A program made the position numbers and the translations under genes. Below are positions 49,480 through 58,286 of a DNA stretch of 64,000 nt, in pieces. The notes beneath the pieces were generated by a model. It did no database searches, had not been told where the DNA came from, and saw only the letters and a program-made list of their open reading frames with translations. Origin of the DNA: Bryobacteraceae bacterium (GTDB lineage Bacteria; Acidobacteriota; Terriglobia; Bryobacterales; Bryobacteraceae); assembly GCA_026002855.1 (NCBI GenBank), contig BPGD01000001.1, positions 2,922,001-2,986,000 of the forward strand, in the 5' to 3' direction. Every line of letters starts with the position of its first letter. Within the stretch, counting starts at the first letter, position 1.

Positions 49480-49515
49480 ATCGAGTTCATGTTCGCTCGC
49501 AGAAGGGAGTGCACT

Positions 49516-51648
49516 ATGCGTTCAAGGAGACGCTCTGGCGGTTGGATGAAATGGACGCTGGCGGCGCTGTTGTTGATTACTTCAACAGTGTTGGTCAGTT
49601 CGACACAATCCCCGTTCACGCAGCGGGACAAGGCTTTCTATGCCGACGAAGCGACGATCAACTTCGTGCGGCCCGGTCTCGTATTCAAGATCCTCGGTCA
49701 TGAGATTGCCGCAGACGGCACGGTGAAGGTCCGCTTCCGGATCACGGATCCGAAGGGTGTGCCGCTCGAGCGGGAGGGTATCAACACGCCTGGTCCGGTT
49801 TCCACCAGCTTCATTCTGGCCTACCTGCCCAACGACGGGAACCACTGGCGGACCTACACGACCCGGCTGAAGACCAGCACCTGGCCTCCGACGGCCGGCA
49901 AGCAGGCGCGGCAATCGTCGGCCGACTCTGGCGGTTCGTACCAGAAGGTTGCCGATGGCGAGTACATTTACACCTTCGGCACCAAGCTGCCGGCCAACTA
50001 TGACAAGACGGCGACGCATGCGATTTCGCTCTATGGCAACCGCAACCTGAGCGAATTCGAGCTTGGCGTCAACTATGCCACGGACAACTACTACTTCGTG
50101 CCGGATGGCTCGGCCGTGAAACGGGTGCGGCAGGTGATCACCACCGAGTCCTGCAACAAGTGTCATGAGGACCTGCGCTTCCACGGCGGCTCGCGCAAGG
50201 GAATGGATAACTGCATCCTGTGCCACTCTCCTGCCTACACGATCGGCAACACGACGGTGCAGAACATCAACCCCGAGACGGGCAACACGATCGACATGAC
50301 GGTGATGATCCACAAGATCCACATGGGCGCCAACCTGCCGAGCGTGCGTGCGGGCCAGCCCTACCGGATCGTGGGCTTTGGCAACAACGTGGCCGATTAT
50401 TCGAAAATCGGCATGCCCTCCGGCGCCAACAACTGCCAGTGGTGCCACGTGGAGAAGAACGACAAGGCGGCGCAGAAGGACGCCTGGCTTTCCAATCCGA
50501 CGCGGGCGGCCTGCGGAAGCTGCCATGACAACGTGAACTTTGCCACCGGCGAAAACCACCTGGGCATCATCCAGGTCTCCGACAACCAGTGCAAGAACTG
50601 CCACATTCCGCAGGGCGAGCTGGATTTCGACGCTTCGATCCTGGGCGCGCACATTACGGAGCAGAACTCGTCGCTGGTGCGCGGCGCGGTGGCGAAGATC
50701 GAACGGATTGAAAACGCCCAGCCCGGCAAGAAGCCGGTGATCACGTTCTCGCTGAAGGACCGGGCTGGCAATCCGATGGCGATCAGCGACCTGATTCCTG
50801 GGGCGGGCCGCGGCCGGCTGGCATTCACGCTGGCGCCGCTCGACGTCGACTACGGGCTGAATTTCGGCACGGCCACGACAAAGGGCTACGTCAACGAGAC
50901 CGTGACCGTGACGAGCGTCACCGGCACCCCGGGCCTTTATACCTACACGATGAACACGGCCATTCCGGCTGACGCCAAAGGCACGTGGACGATCGCGCTC
51001 GAGGGACGCACGGACGAGAAAGTCCTGGAAGGCACGCTGAAGGAGCGCGTCATCGAGGTCAACATCCCCAACGATGTCAAGTACGTCTCCGTGGACGGCA
51101 GCCCGGTGCAGGCGCGGCGCGTGGTGACGACGACGGCCACCTGCAACCAGTGCCATGCGCGGCTCAGCTTCCACGGCGAGAACCGCAACGAGATCGACAA
51201 CTGCGTCATCTGCCACAACCCGTCAATGACAGACGCGGCACGCCGTCCGGCCGCGCAGGCGCCGCCGGAGTCGATCAACATGGCGACGATGATCCACCGG
51301 ATCCACACCGGCGAGGAGCAGCCGCGGGACTACACCATCTACGGCTTCGGCAACGTGCCGCACAACTACAACCACGTCCTGCTGCCGCCGCCGGCCACGG
51401 GCGCAAGCTGCACGCTCTGCCACGTGAACAACAGCCAGCAGGCGCCGTCGAAGGGCGTGCTCGCGGTGACCGATCCTCGCGGCTGGCTGAACCCGGTGCA
51501 GCCGACCGCGGCGGCCTGTCTGGGGTGCCACGCCAGCCGGGAGGCGGCTTCTCATGCGCTGGCGCACACGACGACGCTCGGCGAGAGCTGCGGCGTCTGC
51601 CACGGGCCGAACGCCACGTATAGCGTGAACAAGGTCCACGCGCAGTAA
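49516..51648 (+). CDS. OmcA/MtrC-family decaheme c-type cytochrome (outer-surface electron-transfer protein)
   Basis: 710 residues with exactly ten CxxCH motifs at about 213, 233, 307, 333, 359 and 543, 563, 632, 668, 692. The two pentaheme halves are related: CNKCHEDLRFHGG and CNQCHARLSFHGE, each followed 20 residues later by a second heme, then MIHKIHMG/MIHRIHTG and GFGNN/GFGNV. Beta-rich domains precede each half, as in MtrC and OmcA. The signal is KWTLAALLLITSTVLVSS; unlike Shewanella MtrC no lipobox Cys is seen, so surface anchoring must differ. ATG 49516 follows AAGGGAG. It heads a conduit operon with MtrA- and MtrB-type genes. Confidence 0.93.
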   Translation: MRSRRRSGGWMKWTLAALLLITSTVLVSSTQSPFTQRDKAFYADEATINFVRPGLVFKILGHEIAADGTVKVRFRITDPKGVPLEREGINTPGPVSTSFILAYLPNDGNHWRTYTTRLKTSTWPPTAGKQARQSSADSGGSYQKVADGEYIYTFGTKLPANYDKTATHAISLYGNRNLSEFELGVNYATDNYYFVPDGSAVKRVRQVITTESCNKCHEDLRFHGGSRKGMDNCILCHSPAYTIGNTTVQNINPETGNTIDMTVMIHKIHMGANLPSVRAGQPYRIVGFGNNVADYSKIGMPSGANNCQWCHVEKNDKAAQKDAWLSNPTRAACGSCHDNVNFATGENHLGIIQVSDNQCKNCHIPQGELDFDASILGAHITEQNSSLVRGAVAKIERIENAQPGKKPVITFSLKDRAGNPMAISDLIPGAGRGRLAFTLAPLDVDYGLNFGTATTKGYVNETVTVTSVTGTPGLYTYTMNTAIPADAKGTWTIALEGRTDEKVLEGTLKERVIEVNIPNDVKYVSVDGSPVQARRVVTTTATCNQCHARLSFHGENRNEIDNCVICHNPSMTDAARRPAAQAPPESINMATMIHRIHTGEEQPRDYTIYGFGNVPHNYNHVLLPPPATGASCTLCHVNNSQQAPSKGVLAVTDPRGWLNPVQPTAAACLGCHASREAASHALAHTTTLGESCGVCHGPNATYSVNKVHAQ

Positions 51649-51671
51649 GAAGACTGCCCGGCTGATTCAGA

Positions 51672-51701
51672 CGGGGCGGGCCCGCTGAAGGGCCCGCCCC
51701 G
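51672..51701 (+). promoter_or_regulatory. Strong intercistronic hairpin between the two decaheme genes
   Basis: A perfect 12-bp GC-only stem (51672-51683 with 51690-51701) closes a GCTGAA loop, 24 bp after the MtrC-like stop and just before the next ribosome site (AGGGGAG). No U-tract follows, so it is probably not a full terminator; it may stabilise the upstream mRNA end or lower read-through to adjust protein ratios. Confidence 0.6.
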
Positions 51702-51722
51702 GTTCCGCACAGGGGAGCAATC

Positions 51723-52685
51723 ATGAAGATCCGTTACCTGCCGCTGATTGCCGCCTTCGCGTGGGCGGCGTGGCCGGCGGCTGCGCGTCAAGGCCAGGAG
51801 CCGGCAAAGAAAGAACAGGCCCCGGCGGCGGCCGCCACCCAGGCCAAGAAGGAGTACGTGGGGTCGGACACCTGCGCGGGGTGTCACGACGAAATCCGCA
51901 CGAACTTCAAGAAGAACGCGCACATCATTCTGGAAACGACCAGGAGCCGGGGTTGGGAGGGCAAGGCCTGCGAAAGTTGCCACGGGCCGGGCTCGGTTCA
52001 CGCGGAATCGACGTCGCCGGACGACATTCTCAGCCCGAAGAAGATGACGCCGGCGGCGATCGACCAGATGTGCCTGGCCTGCCACAAGAACCAGCAGACG
52101 CAGGCCGGCCGCGTTCAGAGCGGCCATGCGCGCAACAGCGTGCCCTGCACCGCGTGCCACAACGTCCACAAGGCGGGCGAAGAGGCCAGCGCCCGGCAGT
52201 TCCGCCGCCCGGCAGGTATCAACCGGAACTGCCAGGGCTGCCATATGGACGTCTGGGCCAGTTTCCAGAAGCCGCACCGGCACCCGCTGCCGGAAGGGGC
52301 GATGTCCTGCACGAGCTGCCACAACCCACACGGCAGCTTCCTGAACCGCAACCTGCGACTCGCCAGCGGGCAGCAGCCGGGCTGCTTCCAGTGCCACTCG
52401 GACAAGCGCGGGCCGTTCGTCTTCGAGCATGCGCCCGTGCGCAACGAGCCCTGCACGATCTGCCATGAGGCGCACGGTTCGGCCAATCCACGCATGATGA
52501 CGCGGCATGAGGTGACCAACCTGTGCCTCGAATGCCACTCCAACATCATGTCGCCGCCGCAGGCCACCACGGCGGGCGGCGTTGCCATCGCGACACACGA
52601 TTTGCGGCTGCCGCGCTGGCGCAACTGCACCGCGTGTCACCAGAAGGTGCACGGATCGAACGTGAATGGAGCCTTGTTGCGATGA
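51723..52685 (+). CDS. DmsE/MtrA-family periplasmic decaheme c-type cytochrome
   Basis: 320 residues with a Sec signal (KIRYLPLIAAFAWAAWPAAA) and ten CxxCH motifs between about residues 51 and 306 (first CAGCH, last CTACH). The spacing, with SCHGPGSVH, CTACHNVHKAGE, CTSCHNPHG and CTICHEAHGS, is that of the MtrA/PioA/DmsE group, which forms the heme wire inside the porin. A Lys/Ala/Gln-rich segment follows the signal. Its stop overlaps the porin gene start (ATGA), matching a stoichiometric MtrA-MtrB unit. It would accept electrons in the periplasm and pass them to the outer decaheme. Confidence 0.95.
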   Translation: MKIRYLPLIAAFAWAAWPAAARQGQEPAKKEQAPAAAATQAKKEYVGSDTCAGCHDEIRTNFKKNAHIILETTRSRGWEGKACESCHGPGSVHAESTSPDDILSPKKMTPAAIDQMCLACHKNQQTQAGRVQSGHARNSVPCTACHNVHKAGEEASARQFRRPAGINRNCQGCHMDVWASFQKPHRHPLPEGAMSCTSCHNPHGSFLNRNLRLASGQQPGCFQCHSDKRGPFVFEHAPVRNEPCTICHEAHGSANPRMMTRHEVTNLCLECHSNIMSPPQATTAGGVAIATHDLRLPRWRNCTACHQKVHGSNVNGALLR

Positions 52686-54826
52686 GATTCCTGCTGGCGA
52701 TCGCCCTTCCGCTCGCGCTTCTGGCGGAGGGCGCGCCCATCCAGAAGGAAGCGCACCGGCACACGGCCGCCATCACGGCGAAGAAGAAGCTGCGGAAGAT
52801 CCGGTCGGCGAAGACGCTCGCTTCGGCGCCGGCGGCGGCACGGGCGCAGGAGAGCGCCCCGGCGGCGGCTGCCGACGTCACGGAGACGCAGGCGTCCGCC
52901 CAGGCCGCAGGTCCGCAGGAGAAAAAGTGGGAGGTCAATCCGGAACCGACCGGCACTGAAAGCGTCTTTGGCGGACACATTGACATCGGCGCCCGCTGGA
53001 TCACGCGCGCCGGCGACTTCAACACCTACCGCAGCCTGGTGAACCTCAGCCAGGGCACGCGGCTGACCAACGCCGAGCTGCGGCTCGAGCCAAAGGGGTC
53101 GAAGCTGCTCGACAGCGGCCTGCTGACGATGACCGCCTGGGGCGGCGATCCGTACAACACGGCGCGGCTCGACGTGGTGAAGCGCGGCCTGTATCGGCTC
53201 ACGAGCACCTACTCCAACATCGCCATGTTCAACGCGCTGCCGTCGTTTGCCAACATCGGCGTGCCTGGCTCGCCGCTGTTTTTCAACCAGCGGACGATGG
53301 ACACGCGCATCCGCAACTATGAGAACGAGCTGACGCTCTTTCCCGGCAAGCGGGTGATGCCCTACATCGCTTACGGCCGCAACACGAGCTACGGTACGGG
53401 AATCACGCCGCTGGTGCAGCCGCCGAATGAGTATCCGCTGCGCAACGTGATCGACTGGCGGCTGTATGAAGTGCGCGGCGGCATCCGGGTGGAACTCGAC
53501 CGTTTCCACGCCACCGTCGAACAGGGCGGCCGGCGGTTCCACGACGGGCAATCGGTGTACTCCACCGAGACGCTGGCCGGCAACCGCTCCACGCCGTACC
53601 TGGGGCAGATCCTGTCGCTCACCCAGGGCAGCCAGCTCTACCGCGTGCGCGGCGAGGCCGAGCACACGCGAGCGCTGGTGACGACGTCGCCCTTCCACTG
53701 GCTGGATCTGTCGGGCAGCTTCATCCGCAGCCGCCCGAAGACGTACTCGGAGTTGAACCAGCTCGTGCGGGGGAAAGTCGTGGATCCCAACGACCCGCTG
53801 CTTGTGTTGCTCGGGACCACCGACTATTTCTTCGGCAACGCCACCATGCCGCACATCTCCGGCAGCGCGGCGGCCGAAGCCAGGCTGGGCTCGCGGATCC
53901 GCATCCGCGAGAGCTGGGAGACGGACCGCTTCCACACGACCGGAATCAACACGCTGCGCTCGCTGCAACTGCTTTCGCCCACGGCCACGGCGGCGCTGAC
54001 CCTCACCGATGGCGAGCGGCTGGAGGTGAACCGGCACCGTCAGCAGATCGAGGCCATCTGGGACGTGAGCAAGCAACTCACGATCCGCGGCGGGCACCGC
54101 TATGAGTGGGGCCGTTCGCTGATGAAGGCCAGCACGTACTCGCAGGGCGCGCCTTACGACCGTCTTGAGATGGAGCGGCAGGGTGGCGTGTTCGGGTTCG
54201 TGCTGCGGCCGTTGCAGCGCGTGTCGCTCAACGGCGACATGGAATTCATCGACGGCATCAAGACCTATTACCGGACCGGTCTCTACGATCACACCCGGCT
54301 GCGGTTCCAGACCCGGTTCCAGTTGCCGAAGAACCTGTTCTTCAACGCCAACTACAACCGGTTGACCAACGAAAACCCGAACCCCGACGTCCGCTACTGG
54401 TATGAGGCCGAGGCGATCTCGGGCAGTCTCCAGTGGCTGCCGGGCGCAGGCAAGAACGTCGCCATCATCGCTGAATATCAGCGGTCGAAGATTCGAAGCG
54501 ACATCAATTATCTGTACCCGCTGGGGCTGTTCCCGGTGGCGAGCAACTACCGCGACTACGCCCACACGGGCACGATGCTGATCGACCTGCGCCTGCCGCT
54601 GGGGCCGCGCTACAGCGGGCGGCTCTCGGCGGGCGGTTCCTTTGTGACCACGTCCGGGGTGAGGCCGACGGACTATTACCAGCCGCAGGGACGGCTGGTG
54701 CTGCCGGTGACCCAGAAGATGGAGTTCTTCTCCGAGTACCGCTATTTTGGCCTGAGTCAGACGATTTACGTCTTCGAGGGTTTCCGGACGCATATGTACA
54801 CGGGGGGCGTCCGGCTGCTGATGTAG
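52682..54826 (+). CDS. MtrB/PioB-family outer-membrane beta-barrel porin
   Basis: 714 residues. After a Sec signal (FLLAIALPLALLAEG) comes an unusual Lys/Ala/Thr-rich segment of about 70 residues, then the barrel from about GGHIDIGARWITRAGD onward, with alternating strands such as VRGGIRVELDRFHATVEQGG and SGSLQWLPGAGKNVAIIAEYQ. It ends in FRTHMYTGGVRLLM. Length and strand pattern fit the 26-strand MtrB/PioB porins that sheathe the decaheme. I do not see the CxxC reported in gamma-proteobacterial MtrB. The start overlaps the decaheme stop; an intrinsic terminator follows the stop codon. Confidence 0.88.
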   Translation: MRFLLAIALPLALLAEGAPIQKEAHRHTAAITAKKKLRKIRSAKTLASAPAAARAQESAPAAAADVTETQASAQAAGPQEKKWEVNPEPTGTESVFGGHIDIGARWITRAGDFNTYRSLVNLSQGTRLTNAELRLEPKGSKLLDSGLLTMTAWGGDPYNTARLDVVKRGLYRLTSTYSNIAMFNALPSFANIGVPGSPLFFNQRTMDTRIRNYENELTLFPGKRVMPYIAYGRNTSYGTGITPLVQPPNEYPLRNVIDWRLYEVRGGIRVELDRFHATVEQGGRRFHDGQSVYSTETLAGNRSTPYLGQILSLTQGSQLYRVRGEAEHTRALVTTSPFHWLDLSGSFIRSRPKTYSELNQLVRGKVVDPNDPLLVLLGTTDYFFGNATMPHISGSAAAEARLGSRIRIRESWETDRFHTTGINTLRSLQLLSPTATAALTLTDGERLEVNRHRQQIEAIWDVSKQLTIRGGHRYEWGRSLMKASTYSQGAPYDRLEMERQGGVFGFVLRPLQRVSLNGDMEFIDGIKTYYRTGLYDHTRLRFQTRFQLPKNLFFNANYNRLTNENPNPDVRYWYEAEAISGSLQWLPGAGKNVAIIAEYQRSKIRSDINYLYPLGLFPVASNYRDYAHTGTMLIDLRLPLGPRYSGRLSAGGSFVTTSGVRPTDYYQPQGRLVLPVTQKMEFFSEYRYFGLSQTIYVFEGFRTHMYTGGVRLLM

Positions 54827-54863
54827 AGTCTGAGCGCATCCCTCCTCCCCCCTCCGCACTCCC

Positions 54864-54893
54864 GGGGCAGGCTCCGGCCTGCCCCTTGTTTTT
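54864..54893 (+). terminator. Intrinsic terminator of the porin-cytochrome operon
   Basis: A 9-bp GC-rich stem (54864-54872 with 54877-54885) with TCCG loop is followed by TTGTTTTT (54886-54893). It lies 37 bp after the porin stop codon and separates the conduit operon from the tetraheme gene. Confidence 0.88.
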
Positions 54894-54913
54894 CTCCGGC
54901 TCCCGCGTACATT
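54886..54913 (+). promoter_or_regulatory. Candidate promoter of the tetraheme cytochrome gene
   Basis: TTGTTT (54886-54891) and TACATT (54908-54913) with a 16-bp spacer, overlapping the terminator U-tract. A near-perfect AGGAGG (54920-54925) lies nine bases before the ATG. The boxes are weak; the case rests on the need for initiation after the terminator. Confidence 0.35.
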
Positions 54914-54934
54914 GGTGGAAGGAGGTAGGTTCTC

Positions 54935-56008
54935 ATGTTCCGGTTGTTTCCGGTCCTGTTGTCCGCTGCCATGGTCTGCTCTGCCGCCGTCCCGCTGGGG
55001 GACTCGGCGCGGGGAGCGCAGGTGTTCCAGGAACAGAAGTGCGTTGTCTGCCATAGCGTGAACGGGAAAGGCGGCAAGTCGGCCCCGGATCTCGGCCAGA
55101 CCGTGGGCCGCGGCTACACGCCGGCCACGCTGGCGGCACAGATGTGGAACCATGCGCCGAAGATGTGGGAGTCGATCGAGCGCGCCAGCCTGAAGCCGCC
55201 GAAGCTGACCACCCAGCAGGCGGCCGATCTGTACGCCTACTTTTACTCGGCCCGTTTCTTCGAGAAGAAAGGGGACGCGGCGCGGGGCAAAAAGCTGTTT
55301 GCGGAGAAGGGCTGCGCCGGGTGTCATCAGAGCGCGGGCGGGGGCGCGCCCGACGTCAGCCAGTGGCCGGCCATCACTGACCCGATCGAACTGGCTCGCC
55401 AGATGTGGAACCATTCGCCGCAGATGAAGGGGGCGATCGAGGCGAAGAAGGCAGCGCTGCCGAAGATCACCGCCGACGAGATGAACGACATCACCGTGTA
55501 CCTTCAGAGCCTGCCGACGGCGTCGAAGGAAGCTCCAAAGTATGTGCCGGCCTCGGCGGCCACGGGCGAGGAGCTGTTCAGGGTGAAGGGGTGTGCGGGC
55601 TGCCATGCCGGTGCCAAGGGGCTGGGCAAGAGCGGTCCGAAGAGCAACGCGGAACTGGCCGCCGCGCTCTGGAACCATCCGGGCAAGGCGCCCCGCAACA
55701 GCGAGCTGAGGCCGGAGGAGATGACCCGTCTGCTCGGCTATGTGTGGTCGCTCCAGTTCGCCAACGAGGGCGGCAACGCCGCGGCCGGCGAGAAGGCGTT
55801 CGCGTCGAAAGGCTGCCGGAACTGCCACGGCTCCGGCGTGCCGAAGCTCGCTCATGGAGAAGGCGACAACAGCTTCGGCATGGTGGCCGTGCTCTGGAGT
55901 CACGGGCCGCAGATGCTGAGCCAGATGCGCGCGAAGGGCATGCAGTGGCCCGCCTTCGGCGGCAGCGATATCGTGGATCTGCTCGCCTACATGAAGTCGA
56001 AGAAGTGA
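54935..56008 (+). CDS. Exported tetraheme cytochrome c built of four mono-heme repeats
   Basis: 357 residues with a Sec signal (FRLFPVLLSAAMVCSAA). Four CxxCH motifs at about 36, 127, 220 and 294 each open a class-I-like cytochrome c unit of about 75-95 residues. Each unit has a repeated motif near its middle: MWNHAPKM, MWNHSPQM, LWNHPGKA and LWSHGPQM. The Met could be the second heme ligand in units 1, 2 and 4; unit 3 has Ala there. It has its own ribosome site after a terminator, so it is expressed separately from the conduit. It may shuttle electrons in the periplasm, an inference from position. Confidence 0.88.
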   Translation: MFRLFPVLLSAAMVCSAAVPLGDSARGAQVFQEQKCVVCHSVNGKGGKSAPDLGQTVGRGYTPATLAAQMWNHAPKMWESIERASLKPPKLTTQQAADLYAYFYSARFFEKKGDAARGKKLFAEKGCAGCHQSAGGGAPDVSQWPAITDPIELARQMWNHSPQMKGAIEAKKAALPKITADEMNDITVYLQSLPTASKEAPKYVPASAATGEELFRVKGCAGCHAGAKGLGKSGPKSNAELAAALWNHPGKAPRNSELRPEEMTRLLGYVWSLQFANEGGNAAAGEKAFASKGCRNCHGSGVPKLAHGEGDNSFGMVAVLWSHGPQMLSQMRAKGMQWPAFGGSDIVDLLAYMKSKK

Positions 56009-56081
56009 AGGCTGCGACACCGCCTCGCCACGCCGCCTCCCGGGTGGCGTGGCGTGCCCGGATGGCTGCGGGAGGGCGGCG

Positions 56082-56455
56082 TCAGTCCAGCCGCTCGGGG
56101 TCGAGCCGGATGCCGGTTTCTCCGGCGGCCTTCTTTTCGGCGTAGCGGCGGACCCAGTCCTGCCAGCGCCTGCCGGCGGCCATGTCGCGCCCGCTGAACT
56201 CGATGCCGGCGATGTCGGCGTAGCGGAAGACGAGCTTTTCGGTGCGGCCCGCAGGGATCAGCCGAACCAGGCTTTCTTCAAGGCTCGGGCGCGGGCGGCG
56301 GTCAAAGAGATATCCTTCGACCCGCGTCCCGTCCTTCAGCAGAAGGGTGACATCGCCGCGATAATCGAAGGCGGCCTCGATGCCTTCGCGGAGGTCGGCC
56401 TCGTTATCGGCGCGCCAGACGACGCCCTGCGAGGCGTGCCTCTGGACCGTCCCGG

Positions 56456-56459
<4 letters not shown>
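56082..56459 (-). CDS. Protein of unknown function coupled to hpnH
   Basis: 125 residues, no signal or membrane segment. The middle is beta-rich ([20 protein letters not shown], then [25 protein letters not shown]), giving the look of a small Sm-like or RNA-binding beta fold; the C-terminus is a helix with [17 protein letters not shown] do not recognise the family. Its ATG overlaps the hpnH stop by four bases, so it should be made together with HpnH and may serve hopanoid synthesis. A 9-bp hairpin without U-tract (56026-56054) lies beyond its end. Confidence 0.72.
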
Positions 56460-57568
<1,109 letters not shown>

Positions 57569-57597
57569 AATGACTATGCGGGGAGGCGGCGCCAAAC

Positions 57598-57618
57598 GCG
57601 AAGCCCCCTTCGCTTTTT
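57598..57618 (+). terminator. Terminator-like hairpin in the hpnH/tetR divergent region
   Basis: GCGAAG-CCCC-CTTCGC (57598-57613) followed by five T residues. It lies 35 bp before the TetR start on the plus strand. It could stop transcripts running antisense from hpnH or attenuate a tetR leader. Confidence 0.45.
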
Positions 57619-57623
57619 AGCAT

Positions 57624-57635
57624 TCCGCCGGCGGA
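57624..57635. promoter_or_regulatory. Candidate TetR operator palindrome
   Basis: TCCGCC-GGCGGA is a perfect 12-bp palindrome between the hpnH and tetR start codons, 18 bp before tetR. TetR-family proteins commonly bind such dyads in divergent regions and repress both genes. High GC content makes chance palindromes likely. Confidence 0.3.
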
Positions 57636-57652
57636 GCTGTCAAACCCGTCTG

Positions 57653-58270
57653 ATGAAGGAAACTCCCGCGAAAGACATACCGGTGCGCCGGGCGCCGGTG
57701 CAGCCGCGCGGCGCCTCCACGGTAGAGGCGGTGCTGCGGGCCTGCTCGGCGCTGCTTGAGCGGCTGCCGCTGGAACAGATCAACACGACGCGGATCGCCG
57801 CCGAGGCGGGGCTTTCGGTGGGCGCGCTGTACCGCTTCTTTCCGGACAAGCAGGCGATCTTCGACGCGGTGGCGGTGCGTCACATGGAGCGGTTTCGCGC
57901 CCGGATGGCGCGGCTGCTGGTGCGTTCCGCGCTGCGCTCGGGGCCGGTGGTGCTCGGGCGGATGATCGACGCCTACGTGGAGTATCTGGAAGGGCACCCG
58001 GACTTCCGCGCCCTTGCGCTTGGGGGACACATCTCGGCGCTGGCGCGGGAGTCGCAGATGCGTCCCGGAGCCGGGCCGGCGGGCCTGCTGCGGGCGTTCA
58101 TCCAGAAGCGGCTCGGGGCCGGGGATGCAGCGACGCTGGACCTGCGGCTGCGCATGGCGATGGAGACGGGCGAGCGGATGATCGCCTATGCGTGGGCCCA
58201 GCCGGCGGCGGAGCGCGACAAGATCCTCGCTGAACTGAAGCGGATGCTGGCCCGGTACCTGTTCGATTGA
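57653..58270 (+). CDS. TetR/AcrR-family transcriptional regulator
   Basis: 205 residues. The N-terminal helix-turn-helix reads TVEAVLRACSALLERLPLEQINTTRIAAEAGLSVGALYRFFPDKQAIFDAV, a clear TetR DNA-binding domain (residues about 23-75). The C-terminal ligand domain has VLGRMIDAYVEYLEGHPDFRALALGG and is otherwise unspecific. It is divergent from hpnH with 84 bp between starts and may control it. The start ATG 57653 is consistent with an Arg/Pro-rich lead-in of normal length. Confidence 0.9.
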   Translation: MKETPAKDIPVRRAPVQPRGASTVEAVLRACSALLERLPLEQINTTRIAAEAGLSVGALYRFFPDKQAIFDAVAVRHMERFRARMARLLVRSALRSGPVVLGRMIDAYVEYLEGHPDFRALALGGHISALARESQMRPGAGPAGLLRAFIQKRLGAGDAATLDLRLRMAMETGERMIAYAWAQPAAERDKILAELKRMLARYLFD

Positions 58271-58286
58271 GCGGGCGGGCGCGCCG

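Noticed and set aside
49384-49515. Cyclic-di-GMP (GEMM) riboswitch upstream of the decaheme gene
   Set aside because: ATGCAAAGG recalls part of the motif, but the AAACC segment, GNRA hairpin and closing elements are absent.
49095-49515. Replication origin with DnaA boxes
   Set aside because: No TTATCCACA-like boxes and no dnaA, dnaN or gyrB nearby, despite the suspected skew change.
52523-52681. Longer N-terminus for the porin
   Set aside because: The upstream frame lies in the decaheme gene; the ATG at 52682 opens a normal signal peptide with an ATGA overlap.
56026-56054. Terminator after the tetraheme gene
   Set aside because: A 9-bp GC hairpin exists but no U-tract follows on either strand; left as an unassigned dyad.
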